Origin: Flaviaestuariibacter flavus
GTDB taxonomy: Bacteria > Bacteroidota > Bacteroidia > Chitinophagales > Chitinophagaceae
Length of the DNA: 64,000 nt
Direction of reading: 5' to 3'
NCBI RefSeq assembly: GCF_004337505.1
Contig: NZ_SJZI01000042.1
Span: 310,001 to 374,000 of the forward strand
In this document: one piece after another, positions 59,194 through 64,000 of the stretch
Numbering within the stretch: position 1 is the first letter of the stretch
How the letters are laid out: each line of letters starts with the position of its first letter
Program-made: the position numbers and the translations under genes
Notes under the pieces: generated by a model
Databases searched by the model: none
What the model saw: the letters and a program-made list of their open reading frames with translations, nothing else
What the model was told of the DNA's origin: nothing

Positions 59194-62064
59194 CTAGCCG
59201 ATCCGGATCAGGAAATCGAAGAGGTTCATTTCCGTGGCAAGACCGAGCTTCTTGCGCAGGCGGTAGCGGCTGATCTCCACGCCACGCACCGAAATGTTCA
59301 TGAGCTGGGCCACCTCCTTCGAGCTCAGGTTCATCCGCAGGTAGGCACAGAGCTTCAGCTCGTTGGGTGTCAGCGTCGGGTATTCTTTTTTGATGACGGT
59401 GAGGAAGTTGCCGTGCACCTGGTCGAAATGCTGGGCGAAGTTGTCCCAGTCGTCGTCCACCTTTTCCTCTTCATGCAGGATGCGGATCACTTTCTTGAAG
59501 TCGTCGGTGGCTACCTCGGTGTCGAGCTTTTTACGGATGCGCGCCAGTTCGTCCTTAAGGCGGCCCAGCATCTCGCCCTTCTGCACCAGGTGCATCGCCG
59601 TGGAGGCAAGCTGCGTGTTTTTGTGCGCGATCTCGGCCTCGAGCTTTTCGTTCTGCAGGCGGATGATCTCTTTCTCGTTCTTTTCCAGCTCCAGTTGGTG
59701 CAGGTACTGCAGGCGGCGCTGCTCTTCCTCGTGGCGCTGTTGCTGGAGGTGGAATTTGCGGCGCTGGTAACGCACCATCAGCAACACAACGATGCCGAAG
59801 AGCAGGCTATATACACACCAGGCCCACCAGCTGCGGTACCACGGCGGCAGCACGGTAAAGCTGTAGCTGCGCAGCGCCGACTCCTGCCCGAGGCTGTTGC
59901 GCGCCTTTACCTCAAACACATAGTTGCCCGCTGGCAGGTAGGGATATTCCTTGTCTACCCGCTTCGACCACGAAGACCATTCCCTGTCGAGCCCGCGCAG
60001 GCGATACGAATACACGATATTATCCAGGTCGGCGTAGCCGGCGGAGGCGAATTCGAAATGGAGCGTGTTGGTATGGTTGGCCACCTGCACATCGCTGCCG
60101 CCGGTTGCGGGGCCGAAGCCGCCGAAGAGCAGCGTATCGTGGCGGCCCGTGCTCCGTACGGTGCGGAGCGACACTTCGAGCCGGCGGTGCTGCTGCAGGT
60201 ACTTGCGCAGGTTGACATGGAAAAAGCCGCGCTCGGCGCCCACCAGCACATTGGACGCATCGATCGGGTAGATGTGCTCGAAGCCGTTCACCAGCTTTTC
60301 CGCCAGCTCGGGCAGGTAAATGAGCTGCTGCCGCTCCCCGCCGGTGAGCACGCCCACCATCTTGTCGTGCACGAACCAGATATTGCCGTCCCCGTCTTCC
60401 TTCATGAGGCGGATATTGGGAATGTTGAGCAGCTTGTCGAAATAGGCAGAGGGCACAAAACGGTCGCGCGCCGCGTCGTATTCGAAAACACCGTTCTCGG
60501 TGGTGGCCACAATTCGGTTGCGCACCTTGAAGATATAGTTGTTGTTGACCGACAGCAGCCCGTCGCCGCTGGCGTAGCGCCGGATCTGCGGGTGCATGCC
60601 GCCGTCGAAGCGCACGCGGTAGATGCCTTTGTAGGGATGGGCCACCCAGATGGTGCGGTCGTTGTTGTCGATGGAAATAAAGCGCGCCGACTCGAAGGGT
60701 GCCGTCTCGTTGCCCAGCGTGAAGGAGGCGCCGCCATAGTGCAGCAGGCGGATGCCGCTGTAGGTGCCGGCCACCACCAGCTCGGAGGGCAGCACGTTGG
60801 CGTAGGGGTAAAAGCCCCAGAATCCTGTGCCGCCGGCAAGCGGGCGGGCGCTGCCGCCCAGCACCTCGAAGGCGCCCTCGTGGTGACCCATCAGCAGTCG
60901 GCCGTTCACCTCCGAAAGGTTCCACACCTGGCCCTGCGCGTTAGCCACGGGCCGGAAGCCGCCCCGGGCGTAGCTGATATCTCGGCTGCCGTCGAGGGGC
61001 GCCTCGTACAGGCCATTGGAGGTTCCGATGTATAGTTTGCCCCCGAACACCATCGATGTGTAGCCCGAGCCTTCATTCTGCGACGAGGGATAGATATGCC
61101 GCACGGGGCTGTCGTAGGTGATGAAGTCGATGCCGTTGTCGAGCCCGAGCCACAGGTTGCGGTCGCGGTCGAAGAAAGCGGATAGGATATTATTGTTCTG
61201 CAGACCCTCGCGGCGGGTAAAGCTTTGGGTGACGTTGCCCTGGCGGTTGATGATATAGCAGCCGTCGAGGGTGGTGCCCAGGAGGTAATGGTCGGCGTCG
61301 GCGCGGGCGGCTGTATATATAAGGCGTCCGGCGATGGCCTTGAGGTCGGGTGTTTCGAAAGGGACAAGGCGCCCGCCGGTAATCAGGAAAGCCCCGTGCC
61401 GGAAGGAGGTCATCAGCATTGTATCGCGGCCGAAGGGGAGGAGGCCGGTCACCAGCAGGTCGTGCGGGTAGGCGGCGCCGGGCAACAAGGGCTCCCAGAG
61501 CCCGTTGCGGAAGCGGAGCAGGCCGCGGGGATTGTCCTGCACCAGCAACTGCCCGTTGCATTCGTCCATAAAGCGCCAGTCGGTACTGTGGGAAACCGTT
61601 ACCTGGTCGCCCGTAAACTGGAAGATCCTGCCGGAGGTGCGGAAAAAGAGGCTGTTGCCGAAGGAGATGATGTTCCAGACGTCGGCAAAGGAGCGGTCGG
61701 CGGCCGGGATGCGGTCTTTCAGCGAGTGAAAGCGAAGGGCGCCATTGGCTTCCGGGGCGAAATAACCCAGCTCGTCCTGCCCGCCCACGTAAATCCGGCC
61801 GTTGCTGCCGATGGCCACCGAGCGTACGATGGTCTTGTTTGGGAGGGGGTAGGTCTTCCAGTAGGCGCCGTCGTAGGTAAGTAGGCCATCGTTGTTGGCG
61901 AAGTACAGGATGCCGCCGGTGTCCTGCCGGATCATCCAGCTTTGGGTGCCGGCGCGGTAGGTGCTCTTGCCGTAATTCCGGACTTCGGGCAGTCCAATCG
62001 TAGACTGTCCGGCCCCGGCCTGGGTCAGCAAAAGAAGGAGCAGGATAAGGGTGCCTGGTCTCAT
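59194..62064 (-). CDS. Membrane-spanning Y_Y_Y / LuxR-type transcriptional regulator (SusR-like, no kinase)
   Basis: This is 956 aa from the ATG at 62064, with a signal peptide (ILLLLLLTQAGAGQ). A periplasmic beta-propeller ~25-640 has Reg_prop-like blades (ILYFANNDGLLTYDGAYW; LWLGLDNGIDFI). Y_Y_Y domain ~678-740 (YSYRLRGLDREWSSWS ... YLPAGNYVFEVKARN). One transmembrane helix ~750-768 (WWAWCVYSLLFGIVVLLMV). A cytosolic coiled coil ~770-850. A C-terminal LuxR/GerE-type HTH ~891-945 (LTPNELKLCAYLRMNLSSKEVAQLMNISVRGVEISRYRLRKKLG). There is no histidine-kinase or receiver domain, so signal and DNA binding lie in one protein, as in SusR-type regulators. It is divergent from the SusC gene at 62281, its most likely target. 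Confidence 0.9.
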   Translation of the reverse strand: MRPGTLILLLLLLTQAGAGQSTIGLPEVRNYGKSTYRAGTQSWMIRQDTGGILYFANNDGLLTYDGAYWKTYPLPNKTIVRSVAIGSNGRIYVGGQDELGYFAPEANGALRFHSLKDRIPAADRSFADVWNIISFGNSLFFRTSGRIFQFTGDQVTVSHSTDWRFMDECNGQLLVQDNPRGLLRFRNGLWEPLLPGAAYPHDLLVTGLLPFGRDTMLMTSFRHGAFLITGGRLVPFETPDLKAIAGRLIYTAARADADHYLLGTTLDGCYIINRQGNVTQSFTRREGLQNNNILSAFFDRDRNLWLGLDNGIDFITYDSPVRHIYPSSQNEGSGYTSMVFGGKLYIGTSNGLYEAPLDGSRDISYARGGFRPVANAQGQVWNLSEVNGRLLMGHHEGAFEVLGGSARPLAGGTGFWGFYPYANVLPSELVVAGTYSGIRLLHYGGASFTLGNETAPFESARFISIDNNDRTIWVAHPYKGIYRVRFDGGMHPQIRRYASGDGLLSVNNNYIFKVRNRIVATTENGVFEYDAARDRFVPSAYFDKLLNIPNIRLMKEDGDGNIWFVHDKMVGVLTGGERQQLIYLPELAEKLVNGFEHIYPIDASNVLVGAERGFFHVNLRKYLQQHRRLEVSLRTVRSTGRHDTLLFGGFGPATGGSDVQVANHTNTLHFEFASAGYADLDNIVYSYRLRGLDREWSSWSKRVDKEYPYLPAGNYVFEVKARNSLGQESALRSYSFTVLPPWYRSWWAWCVYSLLFGIVVLLMVRYQRRKFHLQQQRHEEEQRRLQYLHQLELEKNEKEIIRLQNEKLEAEIAHKNTQLASTAMHLVQKGEMLGRLKDELARIRKKLDTEVATDDFKKVIRILHEEEKVDDDWDNFAQHFDQVHGNFLTVIKKEYPTLTPNELKLCAYLRMNLSSKEVAQLMNISVRGVEISRYRLRKKLGLATEMNLFDFLIRIG

Positions 62065-62280
62065 GAGCAATCGGTCAGTGAATATAGTATTTTTTGGTTG
62101 ATGTAGTGGTGAAGGGGCGAAAATGCCCTGATTTCAGCGAAAGCAGCGGGTGTGATGTAGTGGTGATGTAGTGCCTGATGAGGGGATCGGGTGCCGGAAA
62201 GTATACTTTTACCTCGTGGTCCTGGTACCGGTCCGGCCACCACGAATTGCTTCTTAAACACACTAACAAAACGCTTGTGT
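62065..62280. promoter_or_regulatory. Divergent control region with direct repeats TGATGTAGTG
   Basis: The 216-bp gap has three copies of TGATGTAGTG, at 62099-62108, 62153-62162 and 62164-62173. The first two are extended to TGATGTAGTGGTGA. The last two are 11 bp apart, start to start, i.e. about one helix turn. A TACTTTTA at 62204-62211 may be the -7 box for the SusC gene. TCGTGGT (62214-62220) and ACCACGA (62239-62245) can pair in its leader. The direct repeats are candidates for the LuxR-type regulator encoded divergently. Confidence 0.55.
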
Positions 62281-64000
62281 ATGAAATTCAGAATTGCATT
62301 GCTATGTACGCTGCTGAGTGCCTATGGCTCACGGGCGGACGCCCAGGAGCTCACGGTCACCGGGCGGGTGACCAACAACAATGAGCCGGTTTCCGGCGCT
62401 ACCGTCACTGTAAAAGGAACAAAAACTGCCACCACCACGGATGCCAGGGGTAATTACACCATCAGTGTTCCGCGCCCGGGCGCTGTGATTTCCGTCACCC
62501 ATGTGGGCATGGAGCCCCAGGAGCAAACCATCAGCGCCGCCGGCACCCATAACTATAACCTGACCGGGCTGACCGGAAGCATGAACGAGGTGGTCGTGGT
62601 AGGCTATGGCCAGCAACGCAAGGCGGTCACCACCGGCTCCATTTCCTCGGTAAAGGCCGACCAGCTACAGAACGTTTCCAATGTACGCGTTGAGCAGACC
62701 CTCCAGGGCCGTGTGTCGGGTGTTACCGTGCTACCCACCTCGGGTCAGCCGGGCGCGGGCCTTTCGGTGCGCATCCGCGGTACGGGCTCTAACCGTGGCT
62801 CCGATCCTATATATATAGTAGACGGTGTCCGGATGGGTGGCCTCGAGTCTATCGACCCCTCCGACATCCAGTCGGTCGACATCCTCAAGGATGCGGCTTC
62901 GGCAGCCATCTATGGCGCGGAGGCCGGCAACGGGGTAATCCTGATCACCACCAAGGCAGGCAAGAACAACGCCCGTCCTGTGATCTCTTACACCGGCCAG
63001 TACACCCAGCAGTCGCTGAAGCCCGGCTTTATCAAGATGATGGACGCCCAGCAGTATGCCCAGTACCTCAACGAGGCCGGGGTGGCAGGTGCGCCCAGTA
63101 TGATCGACGTGGCCGGCATGGGTGCCGGCACCAACTGGCTCGACGAAGTGCTTCGCCGGGCTCCCCAGCAGCACCACTCCCTGTCTGTCTCCGGCGCAAA
63201 CGACCGGGGCAACTACTACGTCAGCGGCAACATCTTCAGCGCCGATGGTATCGTCGGCGGCGCCAACTCTTTCTTCAAGCGCTACACCGCCCGCTTCAAC
63301 GGCGACTATAAGGTGAAAGAGTGGATGAACATGGGCGTGCGCTTTACCTACATCAACCACCAGCGCTCCGCTATCTCGGAAAACAACGAGTTCGGCTCCA
63401 TCCTTTCGAGTGCCCTGGTGATGGATCCCACCACGCCGGTGACCTACAATGACCCGAATAACTACCCGGCGCACGTGCAGGGCTACTTCGACCCCTCCTT
63501 CGTTACCGCCAACGGTACGCCCGTAAGCTCGCTGCTGCTCTATGATGCGCAGGGCCGCCTTTACGGCCTGTCGAATTACCTTAAAGGCGAGTATGCCAAC
63601 CCGGTAGCCCGTATCGAAAACCAGCATGGAAAGAACACCCAGAACAAGATCCAGGGTTCTGCCTATATCGAGCTGATGCCCATCAATGGTCTTAAGTTCA
63701 CCTCGCGCTTCGGTATCGACAATGCCTTCCAGAACGGCCACGGCTGGAACCCCCGTTACTGGTTCTCGAGTGAAAGCCTGGCAGAGAAATCCGGCGGCTA
63801 CGATTATTACGACAACTGGAACTACTGGCAGCTGGAAAACTTCGCCACCTACAACCGCCGTGTTGGCGGGCACAATTTCACGGTGCTGGCCGGCGCCTCG
63901 CAGCAGAAGTGGCATGAATACCACATGGGTGGATCTTACACAGGACTGTTCCGCGAGGAGGAGCGCTTCTCTTACGGTTCCTTCAATGGTACCGTGAACA
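62281..64000 (+). CDS. SusC-like TonB-dependent transporter of a second locus (C-terminus beyond window)
   Basis: The frame is open from the ATG at 62281 to the window end (573 codons, no stop). A signal peptide ends near RADAQ. CarboxypepD_reg domain ~23-100 (LTVTGRVTNNNEPVSGATVTV). TonB-box/plug motif MNEVVVVGYGQQRKAV. Plug domain (EQTLQGRVSGVTVLP; DPIYIVDGVRMGGLESIDP; ILKDAASAAIYGAEAGNGVILITTK), then the first barrel strands. There is no STN domain. The sequence differs clearly from the pectin SusC. The adjacent SusR-like regulator points to a separate glycan locus that continues to the right; the substrate is unknown. Confidence 0.93.
   Translation, partial: MKFRIALLCTLLSAYGSRADAQELTVTGRVTNNNEPVSGATVTVKGTKTATTTDARGNYTISVPRPGAVISVTHVGMEPQEQTISAAGTHNYNLTGLTGSMNEVVVVGYGQQRKAVTTGSISSVKADQLQNVSNVRVEQTLQGRVSGVTVLPTSGQPGAGLSVRIRGTGSNRGSDPIYIVDGVRMGGLESIDPSDIQSVDILKDAASAAIYGAEAGNGVILITTKAGKNNARPVISYTGQYTQQSLKPGFIKMMDAQQYAQYLNEAGVAGAPSMIDVAGMGAGTNWLDEVLRRAPQQHHSLSVSGANDRGNYYVSGNIFSADGIVGGANSFFKRYTARFNGDYKVKEWMNMGVRFTYINHQRSAISENNEFGSILSSALVMDPTTPVTYNDPNNYPAHVQGYFDPSFVTANGTPVSSLLLYDAQGRLYGLSNYLKGEYANPVARIENQHGKNTQNKIQGSAYIELMPINGLKFTSRFGIDNAFQNGHGWNPRYWFSSESLAEKSGGYDYYDNWNYWQLENFATYNRRVGGHNFTVLAGASQQKWHEYHMGGSYTGLFREEERFSYGSFNGTVN

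Noticed and set aside
62214-62245. Hairpin in the leader of the second SusC gene as terminator or riboswitch
   Set aside because: It has only a 7-bp arm pair with an 18-nt loop and no U-run, and no known riboswitch features.
62281-64000. SusC gene as a truncated pseudogene
   Set aside because: The frame is open to the last base; the truncation is only the window edge.

Overview
The window (about 58-60 % G+C by eye) comes from a Bacteroidota genome, most likely a high-GC member of the Chitinophagia. The evidence is SusC/SusD pairs, type IX secretion (T9SS) C-terminal domains of both the type A and the type B kind, PorP/SprF partners, a PorE-like protein, TAnnTTTG-like promoters, and a Y_Y_Y/LuxR membrane regulator. 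No RNA genes, insertion sequences or CRISPR arrays were found.

Region 1 (1-22979) encodes cell-surface proteins. A large multidomain secreted protein runs off the left edge on the minus strand. On the plus strand lie two paralogous giant T9SS type B proteins (1854 and 2773 aa). They share an IgGFc-binding-like module and differ in the number of a ~90-residue PKD-like repeat (4 versus 14). Each is followed by its own PorP/SprF-family outer-membrane protein; the first set also has a PorE-like TPR/propeller/OmpA protein.

Region 2 (23588-56340) is a complete pectin utilisation locus. It encodes SusC/SusD, a rhamnogalacturonan acetylesterase, a 2098-aa T9SS-secreted pectate lyase-pectin methylesterase, a CE8 esterase, a GH43, two GH28 polygalacturonases (one fused to a YhcH/YiaL domain), a GH105 unsaturated-uronyl hydrolase, a PL10-CE8 fusion and two Gfo/Idh/MocA oxidoreductases. 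The same strand then carries the whole galacturonate pathway: an ExuT-like transporter, UxaC, UxaB, UxaA, KdgK and KdgA. The inferred flow is surface depolymerisation and demethylation, SusCD import, periplasmic trimming, inner-membrane uptake of galacturonate, and conversion to pyruvate plus glyceraldehyde-3-phosphate. Genes for unsaturated uronate processing (KduI/KduD) are not in the window.

The most interesting signal is a ~30-bp palindrome with half-sites GCAATCGTT / AACGATTGC. It occurs four times, each time upstream of an operon: at the divergent adhesin promoter region (4427), before the second adhesin (13443), before pectin susC (23382) and before the GH28-GH105-uxa-kdg operon (39677). 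At the last two sites the operator-to-promoter geometry is identical. This suggests one regulon that joins pectin catabolism with T9SS surface adhesins, a link that the gene content alone would not show.

Region 3 (56595-64000) has a small secreted protein, a minus-strand pair (a Y_Y_Y/LuxR membrane regulator and a TPR histidine kinase), and the start of a second SusC gene divergent from that regulator, which runs off the right edge.
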